Positions 52,397-61,674 of a DNA stretch of 64,000 nucleotides are shown one piece after another. Each line of letters begins with the position of its first letter. Position 1 is the first letter of the stretch. The DNA is taken from contig NZ_JNYE01000016.1 of NCBI RefSeq assembly GCF_000717185.1, forward strand, positions 62,001-126,000, given 5' to 3'. Below the pieces are notes generated by a model. That model had not been told where the DNA came from, did no database searches, and saw only the letters and a list, made by a program, of their open reading frames with translations. This DNA is from Kitasatospora phosalacinea. GTDB taxonomy: Bacteria; Actinomycetota; Actinomycetes; Streptomycetales; Streptomycetaceae. The position numbers and the translations under genes were made by a program.

Positions 52397-53410
52397 ATGA
52401 CACGACGACTCGCCGAGGTGGCGAAGAAGGTCGGGGTCAGCGAGGCGACCGTCAGCCGGGTGCTGAACGAGAAGCCCGGTGTCTCCGAAGCGACCAGGGC
52501 GGCCGTGCTCACCGCCCTCGACGTGCTCGGCTACGAGCGGCCCACCCAGTTGCGGGGGGAGCGCGCCCGGCTGATCGGGCTGGTCCTGCCGGAGCTGGGC
52601 AACCCGATCTTCCCGGCGTTCGCCGAGGCGGTGGGCGGCGCGCTGGCCGGCCAGGGCTTCACGCCCGTGCTGTGCACCCAGACCGCGGGCGGGGTCTCCG
52701 AGGCCGACTACGTCGACCTGCTGCTGGAGCAGCACGTCTCCGGCGTGGTGTTCTTCGGCGGCCTCTACGCCCAGGGCGACGCCCCGCACGACCACTACCA
52801 GCGCCTCGCCGAGCGCAGCCTGCCGACGGTGCTGCTGAACGCGGCGATCGAGCACCTGGACTTCCCCCGGGTGTCCTGCGACGACGCGGTGGCGATCGAG
52901 CAGGCCTTCGGCCACCTGCGCCAGCTCGGGCACACGAAGATCGGCCTGGTGCTGGGCCCGCTGGACCACATGCCCTCGCAGCGCAAGCTGGCCGCGGCCC
53001 GGGCCGTGGTGGCCAAGCTGGGCCTGGAGCTGCCGGACGAGCACGTCGAGCGGGCGCTGTTCAGCCTGGAGGGCGGCCAGGCGGCCACCACCCGGCTGCT
53101 GCGCCAGGGCGTCACCGGCGTGGTCTGCGCGAGCGACCCGCTGGCGCTGGGCGCGGTGCGCGCGGTGCGCCGGGCCGGGCTCGCGGTGCCGGACGACGTC
53201 TCGGTGGTCGGGTACGACGACTCCTCCTTCATGATGTGCACCGACCCGCCGCTGACCACGGTCCGGCAGCCGATCGAGGCGATGGGCCGCGCGGTGGTCG
53301 ACCTGCTGGTCGGCGAGATCGCCGGTGTCCGGGTCACCCACGACGAGCTGCTGTTCGAGCCCGAGCTGGTGGTGCGCGGTTCGACCGCGCCGGCCCGGGA
53401 GCGGAGCTGA
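52397..53410 (+). CDS. LacI family transcriptional regulator (first paralogue)
   Basis: A 337-residue repressor. The helix-turn-helix RLAEVAKKVGVSEATVSRVL and hinge helix of the family occupy residues 4-23 and about 45-60. A periplasmic-binding-protein-like sugar-sensing domain follows, with LIGLVLPELGNPIFPAFAEA, and PDDVSVVGYDDSSFMMCTDP near the end. It is closely similar along its length to the second LacI protein at 58 kb. TACACT six bases before the ATG and no ribosome site suggest a leaderless message. The palindrome just upstream suggests autoregulation. It likely controls the alpha-glucan genes that follow. Confidence 0.93.
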   Translation: MTRRLAEVAKKVGVSEATVSRVLNEKPGVSEATRAAVLTALDVLGYERPTQLRGERARLIGLVLPELGNPIFPAFAEAVGGALAGQGFTPVLCTQTAGGVSEADYVDLLLEQHVSGVVFFGGLYAQGDAPHDHYQRLAERSLPTVLLNAAIEHLDFPRVSCDDAVAIEQAFGHLRQLGHTKIGLVLGPLDHMPSQRKLAAARAVVAKLGLELPDEHVERALFSLEGGQAATTRLLRQGVTGVVCASDPLALGAVRAVRRAGLAVPDDVSVVGYDDSSFMMCTDPPLTTVRQPIEAMGRAVVDLLVGEIAGVRVTHDELLFEPELVVRGSTAPARERS

Positions 53411-53460
53411 CCAGCAGCAGGTAGCAGGCCCCTGGCGGGGCGCCACGACGAGACCGCCGA

Positions 53461-53492
53461 GCGGGCGGGCACTTCGGTGCCCGCCCGCTTTT
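53461..53492 (+). terminator. Rho-independent terminator
   Basis: A perfect 12-base stem (53461-53472 with 53477-53488), a stable TTCG tetraloop, and a TTTT tail, 50 bases after the first LacI stop. Confidence 0.95.
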
Positions 53493-53518
53493 CGTATGCG
53501 CACGCTTGCACCGATCCG

Positions 53519-53546
53519 TTGACATGTTCGTAGCCCCGCTGTAACT
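53519..53546 (+). promoter_or_regulatory. Candidate sigma-70-like promoter of the GH87 gene
   Basis: A consensus TTGACA at 53519-53524 is followed after 16 bases by GTAACT at 53541-53546. An ACGCAAAAG half-site lies just downstream at 53560-53568, where a LacI-type repressor could block transcription. Confidence 0.55.
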
Positions 53547-53612
53547 CTTGGCTGCCATCACGCAAAAGATGGACAGAAGATTGTCATCTTCTCGACCTTG
53601 TGAAGGGACGTC

Positions 53613-56600
53613 ATGAGATCGAAGCGCATAACCGCGAGGCTGACGGCGTCGTCGGCCACGCTGGGAATGCTCCTGCTCGCCGGGCCCCTCCTCCCGGCGG
53701 CACAGGCGGCCGGAGGGCCGAACCTGGCGCTCGGCAAGACCGTCACCGCCTCCAGCACCAACGGCACCTTCGGTGCGGCCAACGTCAACGACGGCAACCA
53801 GGACAGCTACTGGGAGTCCAACGGCATCTCCTCCGCGCAGTGGGTCCAGGTCGACCTGGGCTCGGCGGCCTCCATCGACACGGTGGTGCTGAAGGTCCCC
53901 TCCTCCTGGGGCGCCCGGACCGAGACGCTCAGCGTGCTCGGCTCCACCGACGGCACCAACTTCTCCACCATCACCTCCTCGGCGAACTACACCTTCGACC
54001 CGGCCTCCGGCGACAGGGCGACGATCTCCTTCGGGGCCACCACCGCCCGCTACGTGCGGGTCAGCATCACCGCCAACACCGGCTGGCAGGCCGCCCAGGT
54101 CTCCGAACTGGAGGTCTACGGCACCACCTCCGCCTCGGCGAACCTGCTGGCCGGGCGCAGCTTCACCGCCAGCGGCTACTCGCAGAACTACACGGCGGGC
54201 AACGTCGGCGACGGCAACCAGGCCACCTACTGGGAGAGCGCCAACAACGCCTTCCCGCAGTGGGTCCAGGGCGACCTGGGCTCGGCCGTCCCGGTCAACA
54301 AGCTGGTGCTGAAGCTGCCGGCCGGCTGGGAGAAGCGGACCGAGACGCTCAAGGTCCAGGGCTCCGCCGACGGCAGCAACTTCACCGACCTGGTGGCCTC
54401 CGCCGGCTACGCGTTCGACCCGGCGGCGGGCAACACGGTGACCGTCAACCTGGCGACCACCACCACCCGCTACCTGCGGCTGACCTTCACCGGCAACACC
54501 GCCTGGCCGGCCGGCCAGCTCTCCGAGTTCGAGGCGTACGGCCCGACCTCCGGCGACACCCAGGCGCCCAGCGCCCCGGCGAACCTGGCGTACACCTCGC
54601 CCGCGGCCGGGCAGGTCAAGCTGACCTGGGGCGCGGCGAGCGACAACACCGGCGTCACCGGCTACGACGTGTACGCCAACGGCGCGCTGCTGACCTCGGT
54701 GTCCGGCAGCACCCTGTCGTACACCGACAGCCGCTCCGACAGCGAGACGGTGTCGTACTACGTGAAGGCGAAGGACGCGGCGGGCAACCAGTCCGCGGCC
54801 TCCAACACCGTCACCCGCACCGGCCAGTCCGGCGACACCCAGGCGCCCAGCGCCCCGGCGAACCTGGCGTACACCTCGCCCGCGGCCGGGCAGGTCAAGC
54901 TGACCTGGGGGGCGTCCAGCGACAACACCGGCGTCACCGGCTACGACGTGTACGCCAACGGCGCGCTGCGCGGCAGCGTCGGCGGCAGCACCCTGACGTA
55001 CACCGACAGCCAGCCGGACACCGCGACCGTCTCGTACTACGTGAAGGCGAAGGACGCGGCGGGCAACACCTCCGCGGCCTCCAACACCGTGGTGCGCACC
55101 GGCAGCGGCGGCGGGACGGGCACCAACCTGGCGGCGGGCAAGCCGATCACGGCCTCGTCCTCGGTGTTCACCTTCGTGGCGACCAACGCCAACGACAACG
55201 ACACCGCCACCTACTGGGAGGGCGCGGCGGGCAGCTACCCGAGCACCCTCGCGGTGAAGCTGGGCGCGAACGCCACCACCAGCGCGGTGGTCGTCAAGCT
55301 CAACCCGGCCTCGGCGTGGGGCGCCCGCACCCAGACCATCGAGGTGCAGGGCCGCGAGCAGAGCGCGAGCGGCTTCAGCACGATCGTCCCGGCGCAGAGC
55401 TACGGCTTCGACCCGGCGAGCGGCAACACCGTCACCATCCCGGTGTCCGCGACCGTCGCCGACGTGCAGCTGAAGTTCACCGCCAACTCCGGCTCCAGCG
55501 GCGCCCAGGCCGCCGAGTTCCAGGTGATCGGCGTCCCGGCCCCCAACCCGGACCTGGCCGTCACCTCGGTGAGCAGCAACCCGGCCACCCCGGTGGAGAC
55601 CGACACCCCGACCCTGTCGGCCGTGGTGAAGAACTCCGGCACCAACCCCTCCGGTGCCACCTCGGTCAACTTCTACCTGGGGGCGACCAAGGTCGGCTCG
55701 GCCGGTGTCGGCGCCCTCGCGGCCGGTGCCTCCACCACCGTCTCCGCGCAGGTCCCGGCGCAGAACGCGGGCAGCTACCAGCTGACCGCGAAGGTCGACG
55801 AGGACAACAAGGTCGTCGAGCAGGACGAGACCAACAACTCGTTCACCGCCGCGAACGCCCTGACGGTCAACCAGGTCGCCTCCTCCGACCTGGTCGCCGC
55901 CCCGTCCACCTGGTCGCCCTCCAACCCGGCCGACGGCAGCGCGGTGAACTTCACCGTCGCGGTCAAGAACCAGGGCACCGTCGCCAGCGCCTCCGGCAGC
56001 CACGGCATCACCGTGACCGTCGCGGACGCCACCACCGGCGCCGTGCTGAAGACCCTGACCGGCGCGTACAGCGGCACGCTCGCCCCCGGCGCCACCAGCA
56101 GCCCCGTCTCGCTGGGCAGCTGGACCGCCGCCAACGGCCGCTACACGATCAGGACGGTCATCGCCAACGACGGCAACGAGCTGCCCGTCAAGCAGGCCAA
56201 CAACACCACCAGCCAGTCGCTGTACGTCGGCCGCGGCGCCAACATGCCGTTCGACAACTACGAGGCCGAGGACGGCGTGCTCGGCGGCGGCGCCCAGCTG
56301 GTCGGCCCCAACCGCACCATCGGCGACGTGGCGGGCGAGGCCTCCGGCCGCAAGGCCGTCACCCTCAACTCGACCGGCTCCTCGGTGGAGTTCACCACCA
56401 AGGCGGCGACCAACACCCTGGTCACCCGGTTCTCCATCCCGGACGCGGCGGGCGGCGACGGCACCAGCGCCACCCTGAACGTCTACGTGGACGGCACCTT
56501 CCTCAAGTCGATCGACCTGTCCTCCAAGTACGCCTGGCTGTACGGCTCGGAGACCAGCCCCGGCAACGCCCCGAGCGCGGGCAGCCCGCGGCACATCTAC

Positions 56601-57914
56601 GACGAGGCCAACGTCCTGCTGGGCACCACCGTCCCGGCCGGGCACAAGATCAAGCTGCAGAAGGACGCGGCGAACACCTCGCAGTACGCGATCGACTTCG
56701 TCAGCCTGGAGCAGGCCACCCAGGTCGCCAACCCGGACCCGGCGAAGTACGTCGTCCCGACCGGCTTCGCGCACCAGGACGTGCAGAACGCCCTGGACAA
56801 GGTCCGGATGGACACCACCGGCACCCTGGTCGGCGTCTACCTCCCGGTCGGCGACTACCAGACCGCGAGCAAGTTCCAGGTCTACGGCAAGCCGGTGAAG
56901 GTCGTCGGTGCGGGCCCGTGGTTCACCCGCTTCTACGCCCCCACCAGCCAGTCCAACACCGACGTCGGCTTCCGGGCCGAGGCCACCGCCAACGGCTCGA
57001 CCTTCAGCGGGTTCGCCTACTTCGGCAACTACACCTCGCGGATCGACGGCCCCGGCAAGGTGTTCGACTTCTCCAACGTCGCGAACACCACGATCGACAA
57101 CATCTGGACCGAGCACATGGTCTGCATGTACTGGGGTGCCAACACGGACTTCATGACGATCACCAACTCGCGGATCCGGGACACCTTCGCCGACGGCATC
57201 AACATGACCAACGGCTCGACCGACAACCTGGTCTCCAACAACGAGGCCCGGGCCACCGGCGACGACTCCTTCGCCCTGTTCTCCGCGATCGACGCGGGCG
57301 GCGCGGACGAGAAGAACAACGTGTTCCAGAACCTCACGTCGATCCTGACCTGGCGCGCGGCGGGCGTCGCGGTGTACGGCGGCTACGCCAACACCTTCCG
57401 CAACATCTACATCGCGGACACCCTCTGCTACTCGGGCATCACCATCTCCTCGCTGGACTTCGGCTACCCGATGAACGGCTTCGGGGCCTCGCCCACCACC
57501 AACCTGCAGAACATCTCGCTGGTCCGGGCGGGCGGCCACTTCTGGGGCCAGCAGGTCTTCCCGGCGATCTGGGTGTTCTCCGCCTCCAAGGTGTTCCAGG
57601 GCATCCGGGTGAGCGACGTGGACATCGTCGACCCGACCTACAGCGGCATCATGTTCCAGACCAACTACTCGGGCGGCCAGCCGCAGAACCCGATCACCGA
57701 CACCGTCTTCACCAACGTGTCGATCACCGGGGCGCAGAAGAGCGGTGACGCCTTCGACGCCAAGTCCGGGTACGGCATCTGGGCCAACGAGATGCCGGAG
57801 GCGGGCCAGGGCCCGGCGGTCGGCAGCGTCACCTTCAACCACCTGACCACGAGCAACAACTACAAGGACATCCAGAACACCACCTCGACGATGCACATCA
57901 CCGTCAACCCGTAG
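53613..57914 (+). CDS. Secreted multidomain GH87-type alpha-1,3-glucanase (mycodextranase-like)
   Basis: A 1433-residue exported enzyme. Signal peptide 1-33; discoidin (F5/8C) domains at about 36-168 and 176-312; fibronectin III at about 314-405 and 407-498; a third discoidin at 502-640; two CARDB domains at 645-870; a CBM6/35-like domain at 880-1035 (NYEAEDGVLGGGAQLVG). The right-handed beta-helix runs from 1041 to the end. Candidate catalytic residues are D1194 (ADGINMTNG) and D1217/D1218 (ATGDDSF), 23 residues apart. That spacing agrees with my recollection of characterised GH87 enzymes. The substrate is probably fungal alpha-1,3-glucan. GAAGGGA precedes the ATG. The flanking LacI genes and transporter fit sugar-induced export. 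Confidence 0.88.
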   Translation: MRSKRITARLTASSATLGMLLLAGPLLPAAQAAGGPNLALGKTVTASSTNGTFGAANVNDGNQDSYWESNGISSAQWVQVDLGSAASIDTVVLKVPSSWGARTETLSVLGSTDGTNFSTITSSANYTFDPASGDRATISFGATTARYVRVSITANTGWQAAQVSELEVYGTTSASANLLAGRSFTASGYSQNYTAGNVGDGNQATYWESANNAFPQWVQGDLGSAVPVNKLVLKLPAGWEKRTETLKVQGSADGSNFTDLVASAGYAFDPAAGNTVTVNLATTTTRYLRLTFTGNTAWPAGQLSEFEAYGPTSGDTQAPSAPANLAYTSPAAGQVKLTWGAASDNTGVTGYDVYANGALLTSVSGSTLSYTDSRSDSETVSYYVKAKDAAGNQSAASNTVTRTGQSGDTQAPSAPANLAYTSPAAGQVKLTWGASSDNTGVTGYDVYANGALRGSVGGSTLTYTDSQPDTATVSYYVKAKDAAGNTSAASNTVVRTGSGGGTGTNLAAGKPITASSSVFTFVATNANDNDTATYWEGAAGSYPSTLAVKLGANATTSAVVVKLNPASAWGARTQTIEVQGREQSASGFSTIVPAQSYGFDPASGNTVTIPVSATVADVQLKFTANSGSSGAQAAEFQVIGVPAPNPDLAVTSVSSNPATPVETDTPTLSAVVKNSGTNPSGATSVNFYLGATKVGSAGVGALAAGASTTVSAQVPAQNAGSYQLTAKVDEDNKVVEQDETNNSFTAANALTVNQVASSDLVAAPSTWSPSNPADGSAVNFTVAVKNQGTVASASGSHGITVTVADATTGAVLKTLTGAYSGTLAPGATSSPVSLGSWTAANGRYTIRTVIANDGNELPVKQANNTTSQSLYVGRGANMPFDNYEAEDGVLGGGAQLVGPNRTIGDVAGEASGRKAVTLNSTGSSVEFTTKAATNTLVTRFSIPDAAGGDGTSATLNVYVDGTFLKSIDLSSKYAWLYGSETSPGNAPSAGSPRHIYDEANVLLGTTVPAGHKIKLQKDAANTSQYAIDFVSLEQATQVANPDPAKYVVPTGFAHQDVQNALDKVRMDTTGTLVGVYLPVGDYQTASKFQVYGKPVKVVGAGPWFTRFYAPTSQSNTDVGFRAEATANGSTFSGFAYFGNYTSRIDGPGKVFDFSNVANTTIDNIWTEHMVCMYWGANTDFMTITNSRIRDTFADGINMTNGSTDNLVSNNEARATGDDSFALFSAIDAGGADEKNNVFQNLTSILTWRAAGVAVYGGYANTFRNIYIADTLCYSGITISSLDFGYPMNGFGASPTTNLQNISLVRAGGHFWGQQVFPAIWVFSASKVFQGIRVSDVDIVDPTYSGIMFQTNYSGGQPQNPITDTVFTNVSITGAQKSGDAFDAKSGYGIWANEMPEAGQGPAVGSVTFNHLTTSNNYKDIQNTTSTMHITVNP
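54549..54990 (+). repeat. 279-bp repeat of FN3 modules in the GH87 gene
   Basis: The two FN3 modules are near identical over their first 150 bases. The start GGCGACACCCAGGCGCCCAG occurs at 54551 and 54830, so the unit is 279 bases (93 codons). This indicates recent in-frame duplication of a spacer domain. Confidence 0.9.
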
Positions 57915-57930
57915 CACCCCGCACGCGGGA

Positions 57931-57957
57931 AGGGCGGGCGCCCCGGGCGCCCGCCCT
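57931..57957. terminator. Bidirectional terminator between GH87 and second LacI genes
   Basis: A 12-13 base GC-only stem (57931-57943 with 57945-57957) lies between the convergent stops at 57914 and 57981, followed by CTCTTCG. Confidence 0.8.
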
Positions 57958-57980
57958 CTTCGTCGTGCCCGGCGGCGCCC

Positions 57981-58991
57981 TCAGGGCCGCTGCGGGGCCG
58001 GGCCGGTGGACGCCCGGACGACCAGCTCCGGCTCGAACAGCAGCTCGCCGGGCGCGGTCGGGGCGCCGTCGATCCGGCCGACCAGCAGCGAGACCGCGGC
58101 CCGGCCGATCGCCTCGATCGGCTGGCGGACGGTGGTCAACGGCGGCCGGGTGCAGTTGATGAAGGGCGAGTCGTCGAAGCCGATCACCGACAGGTCGCCG
58201 GGGACGTCCAGCCCGGCCCGCCGGGCCGCCCGGACGACCCCCAGGGCGAGCGGGTCGCTGGCGCAGATCACCCCGGTCACGCCGGACTCCAGGAGCCGCC
58301 CGGCGGCCGCCTGGCCGCCCTCCAGGCCGAACATGGTGTGCGCCACCCACCCGGGGTGCGGCTCGCGCCCGCGCAGGGCGTACTGCTGGACGAAGGCGGC
58401 CAGCTTGCGGCGGGACGGGACGTGGTCCTCGGGCCCGACCAGCAGCCCGATCCGCTCGTGCCCCAGCGCGGCCAGGTGGGCGTACGCCTGGGCCACCGCG
58501 GCCGCGTCGTCGGTGGAGACCTGCGGGAAGCCCAGCTCCTCCACCGAGGCGTTCAGCAGCACCACCGGGACGCCGCGCTCGCGCAGCTGGGCGAAGTGCT
58601 CGTGCGAGGCGTCCGCCTGGGCGCAGTGGCCGCCCGCGAAGACCACCCCGGAGACCTGCTGGTCGAGCAGCACGCCGACGTGGCTGGCCTCGCCGAGGCC
58701 CGCGGTGCGGGTGCACAGCAGCGGGGTGAAGCCGCCCTGGGCGAGCGCGCCGCCCACCACCTCCGCCAGCGCCGGGAAGATCGGGTTCTGCAGCTCGGGC
58801 AGCACCAGGCCGATGAGCCGGGCGCGCTCGCCGCGCAGCCGGCTCGGCCGTTCGTAGCCCAGCACGTCCAGGGCGGTGAGGACGGCGATCCGGGTGGCGG
58901 CGCCGACGCCCGGTCTGCCGTTCAGGACCCGGCTGACCGTGGCCTCACTGACTCCGACGTGCTTCGCGACCACGGAAAGCTTGCTCTTCAT
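57981..58991 (-). CDS. LacI family transcriptional regulator (second paralogue)
   Basis: A 336-residue repressor with helix-turn-helix KLSVVAKHVGVSEATVSRVL and a sugar-binding C-domain (RARLIGLVLPELQNPIFPAL, and PGDLSVIGFDDSPFINCTRP). It shares long identical blocks with the first paralogue (VSEATVSRVLN, RGERARLIGLVLPEL, PPLTTVRQPIEA), so they come from one duplication, but effector-side residues differ. It converges with the GH87 gene and diverges from the binding-protein gene. Half-sites GCGCAAAAG (58992-59000) and a palindrome at 59032 occur upstream. It probably controls the transporter operon. Confidence 0.93.
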   Translation of the reverse strand: MKSKLSVVAKHVGVSEATVSRVLNGRPGVGAATRIAVLTALDVLGYERPSRLRGERARLIGLVLPELQNPIFPALAEVVGGALAQGGFTPLLCTRTAGLGEASHVGVLLDQQVSGVVFAGGHCAQADASHEHFAQLRERGVPVVLLNASVEELGFPQVSTDDAAAVAQAYAHLAALGHERIGLLVGPEDHVPSRRKLAAFVQQYALRGREPHPGWVAHTMFGLEGGQAAAGRLLESGVTGVICASDPLALGVVRAARRAGLDVPGDLSVIGFDDSPFINCTRPPLTTVRQPIEAIGRAAVSLLVGRIDGAPTAPGELLFEPELVVRASTGPAPQRP

Positions 58992-59031
58992 GCGCAAAAG
59001 TAGAACAGAATCAAGTAAGAACCGGCAAGCA

Positions 59032-59047
59032 AGCCCGCAAGCGGGCT
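59032..59047. promoter_or_regulatory. Palindrome in the LacI/transporter divergent region
   Basis: AGCCCGCAAGCGGGCT is a perfect 7-2-7 inverted repeat containing the CGCAAG/CTTGCG core. The 224-base divergent region also carries CTTGCGT at 59138-59144 and GCGCAAAAG at 58992. These are plausible operators for one or both LacI proteins. No gene lies in this region. Confidence 0.55.
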
Positions 59048-59215
59048 GAAGTCGCACTTTGCGCCCCAGGGCGGGGAGGGCGGGGAGTCGCGCAGCCGTC
59101 GATGCACAGTCGTAACTTTTCACTTTCTCGTCAACCTCTTGCGTGACGAGGTTCAAGGACCTACGTTCCTCACACGTCGGCTTTCGCCCGGCCCCACCCG
59201 AAACCTCTCCCACCC

Positions 59216-60652
59216 ATGGGGTACATGATGCTGAACAGATCGAGCCGGATGGCCGCTCTCGCTCTCGCCGCGGGCCTGCTGCTGAGCACCGCCGCGTGCA
59301 GCAGCGACTCCTCCGGCAACAGCAACGACGCCGCGGCCGGCGTCGCGGACGGCAAGCCGCTCGACCCGAACGCGACCGTCACCATCTCCATCGACTGCGC
59401 CCCGGGTGCGGACCAGGCGGCGGGCAAGGCCAACTACGCCGACGACCTGGCGCTCTTCAAGACCAAGTACCCGAACGTCACCATCAACGCGAAGCCGTAC
59501 GTCGGCCAGTGCGAGGTCCCGGCCCAGCAGACCGCGCAGTACAAGGCGCACGACGAGACCGGCGCGTTCCACGCCTACTTCACCGACCGCGACGCCACCC
59601 TGAACTCCGGCGACGCGCAGGACATCACCAAGTACGTCAACGACGAGACGCTGCCCGGCTTCTCCTCGATGCTGCCGTCCGTCAAGGACAACATGACGGT
59701 GGACGGCAAGGTCTACGCCCTGCCGATCAACTACTACACCACCGGCCTGATCTACAACCGCGACCTGTTCAAGCAGGCCGGCCTCGACCCCGACAAGCCG
59801 CCGACCACCTGGGACGAGGTGCAGGCCGCCGCCAAGAAGATCTCCGCCCTCGGCAACGGCATCACCGGCTACCAGGACTACTCCGGCGGCAACACCGGCG
59901 GCTGGCACTTCACCTCCGAGCTCTACAGCCTCGGCGGCAAGATGGTCACCGACGACGGCAAGAAGGCCGCCTTCAACTCGCCCGAGGGCAAGCAGGTCCT
60001 CAAGCGCCTGCACGACATGCGCTTCACCGACCAGAGCATCGGCGCCACCCCGATCACCCAGTGGGCCGACGCCTTCCCGCCGCTGGCCACCGGCAAGGTC
60101 GGCATGTTCCTCGGCGCCCCCGACGTCATCAAGCACCTGATCGAGGTCCTCGGCGCCGACGCCAAGGCGTACGGCCTCGGCCCGATGCCGGGCGCCACCG
60201 GCCCGGGCAACAGCCTCGGCGGCGGCGACCTGTACTACATCAAGAAGGGCCAGACCCCGAACCAGATCAAGGCCGAGATCGCCTGGATCAACTTCCAGTA
60301 CCAGACCCCGGACGCCGGCCAGTTCAACTTCGCCCGCGCCAAGACCCTCGCGGGCAGCAGCAAGGACCCGGTCGCGATCGCCGTCCCGCAGCCGTACTTC
60401 TGGTCCGCGGACTCGCCGCAGATCAAGGCCATCACCGAGTCGCTGAAGACCAACGGCAACCTGCCGCTGTCCAACTACGACCCGTACGTCAAGAACCCCA
60501 CCAAGTCGATCACCGAGCCGCCGGCCGCCCAGCAGCTCTACAAGATCCTCGACACCGCGATGTCCGCCGCGATGACCGACCCCGGCGCGAACATCGACAG
60601 CCTCCTCGCCACCGCCGAGTCCCAGGCCAACCAGATCCTGGCCAACCAGTAA
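59216..60652 (+). CDS. Carbohydrate ABC transporter substrate-binding lipoprotein
   Basis: A 475-residue class solute-binding protein. The lipobox LSTAAC (after LALAAGLLL) anchors it to the membrane surface. The mature protein shows DGKVYALPINYYTTGLIYNR, a conserved sugar-binding-protein stretch, then LKQAGLDPDKPPTTWDEVQA and later GKVGMFLGAPDV. This is the MalE/AglE family (CUT1), delivering oligosaccharides to the permeases encoded next. Starts at ATG 59216, 59225 or 59228 are all possible; none has a good ribosome site. It is the first gene of the operon and diverges from the second LacI gene. Confidence 0.92.
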   Translation: MGYMMLNRSSRMAALALAAGLLLSTAACSSDSSGNSNDAAAGVADGKPLDPNATVTISIDCAPGADQAAGKANYADDLALFKTKYPNVTINAKPYVGQCEVPAQQTAQYKAHDETGAFHAYFTDRDATLNSGDAQDITKYVNDETLPGFSSMLPSVKDNMTVDGKVYALPINYYTTGLIYNRDLFKQAGLDPDKPPTTWDEVQAAAKKISALGNGITGYQDYSGGNTGGWHFTSELYSLGGKMVTDDGKKAAFNSPEGKQVLKRLHDMRFTDQSIGATPITQWADAFPPLATGKVGMFLGAPDVIKHLIEVLGADAKAYGLGPMPGATGPGNSLGGGDLYYIKKGQTPNQIKAEIAWINFQYQTPDAGQFNFARAKTLAGSSKDPVAIAVPQPYFWSADSPQIKAITESLKTNGNLPLSNYDPYVKNPTKSITEPPAAQQLYKILDTAMSAAMTDPGANIDSLLATAESQANQILANQ

Positions 60653-60727
60653 CCGGTGCCGCCGGCCGGACCGCGCCCTCCCCGCGGTCCGGCCGGCGGC
60701 CGGACCCCTGACGAGGAGTCACCACCC

Positions 60728-61672
60728 ATGACCACCACACTGACCCGCGGGCGGCCCGGAGCCGAAGAGGCCCGCACCCGCGCCCCGCAGGCGGGCGGCC
60801 ACCTGCGCCGCGCCCTCGCCCGGAACCTCCGCGCCCACGCCTTCCTGATCGGCGCGCTGCTCTGCTTCGCGCTGTTCACCTGGTACCCGATGGTCCGTGA
60901 GATCGTCATGTCGTTCCAGAAGGTCCGCTACGGCGAGACCCACTGGGTCGGGCTCGACAACTTCCGGCAGATCTTCGCCGACCCGGAGTTCTGGCCCGCC
61001 TGGCGCAACACCCTCGAGTTCACCGGCATCGCCCTGTTCTTCGGCTTCGTGGCGCCGTTCGTCACCGCCATCGTGATCAACGAGTTCCGGCACGCCCAGA
61101 GCTACCTGCGGATCCTGGTCTACCTGCCCGTGATGCTGCCCCCGGTCGCGGGCATCCTGCTGTTCAAGTACTTCATGGACCCCGGCTACGGCCTGTTCAA
61201 CCAGATCCTGGAGTTCCTGCACCTGCCCACCTCGTCCTGGCTGGCCTCGCAGGACACCGCGATGTTCTCCCTGGTGATCGTCTCCACCTGGGCCAACATG
61301 GGCAGCGCCACCCTGGTCTACCTGGCCGCCCTGCAGAGCATCCCCGGCGAGCTCTACGAGGCCGCCGAACTCGACGGCGCCGGCCTGCTGCGCCGCGTCT
61401 GGCACGTCACCGTGCCGCAGACCCGCCTGATCCTCTCCCTGATGCTGATGCTGCAGGTGGTCGCCACCATGCAGATGTTCACCGAGTCCTTCGTCCTCAC
61501 CGGCGGCGGACCGCAGGGATCGACCACCACCGTGGTCTACATGCTCTACAACTACGCGTTCAACTTCGACAAGTTCAACACCGCGGCCGCACTGGGCGTC
61601 GTCCTGCTGCTGGTACTCGGCGCCTTCTCGGCCCTCTACCTGTGGCTGGAGCGCCGGGGCGGGGAGGAGTGA
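60728..61672 (+). CDS. Sugar ABC transporter permease (MalF/AglF type)
   Basis: A 314-residue six-helix permease. The first helix AFLIGALLCFALFTWYPMVR carries the YP motif typical of CUT1 MalF-like permeases. VGLDNFRQIFADPEFWPAWR marks the periplasmic loop before the transport domain. The EAA loop EAAELDGAGLLRRVWHVTVP couples to the ATPase. No ATPase gene is visible in this operon. Streptomyces often uses the shared MsiK ATPase for such systems, so that is a likely partner. ATG 60728 follows GAGGAG. The next gene starts two bases after the stop. Confidence 0.94.
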   Translation: MTTTLTRGRPGAEEARTRAPQAGGHLRRALARNLRAHAFLIGALLCFALFTWYPMVREIVMSFQKVRYGETHWVGLDNFRQIFADPEFWPAWRNTLEFTGIALFFGFVAPFVTAIVINEFRHAQSYLRILVYLPVMLPPVAGILLFKYFMDPGYGLFNQILEFLHLPTSSWLASQDTAMFSLVIVSTWANMGSATLVYLAALQSIPGELYEAAELDGAGLLRRVWHVTVPQTRLILSLMLMLQVVATMQMFTESFVLTGGGPQGSTTTVVYMLYNYAFNFDKFNTAAALGVVLLLVLGAFSALYLWLERRGGEE

Positions 61673-61674
61673 CG

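Noticed and set aside
54549..54990. Assembly duplication in the GH87 gene
   Set aside because: The two FN3 copies diverge clearly after about 150 bases (LLTSVSGS against LRGSVGGS), so they are real, distinct modules.
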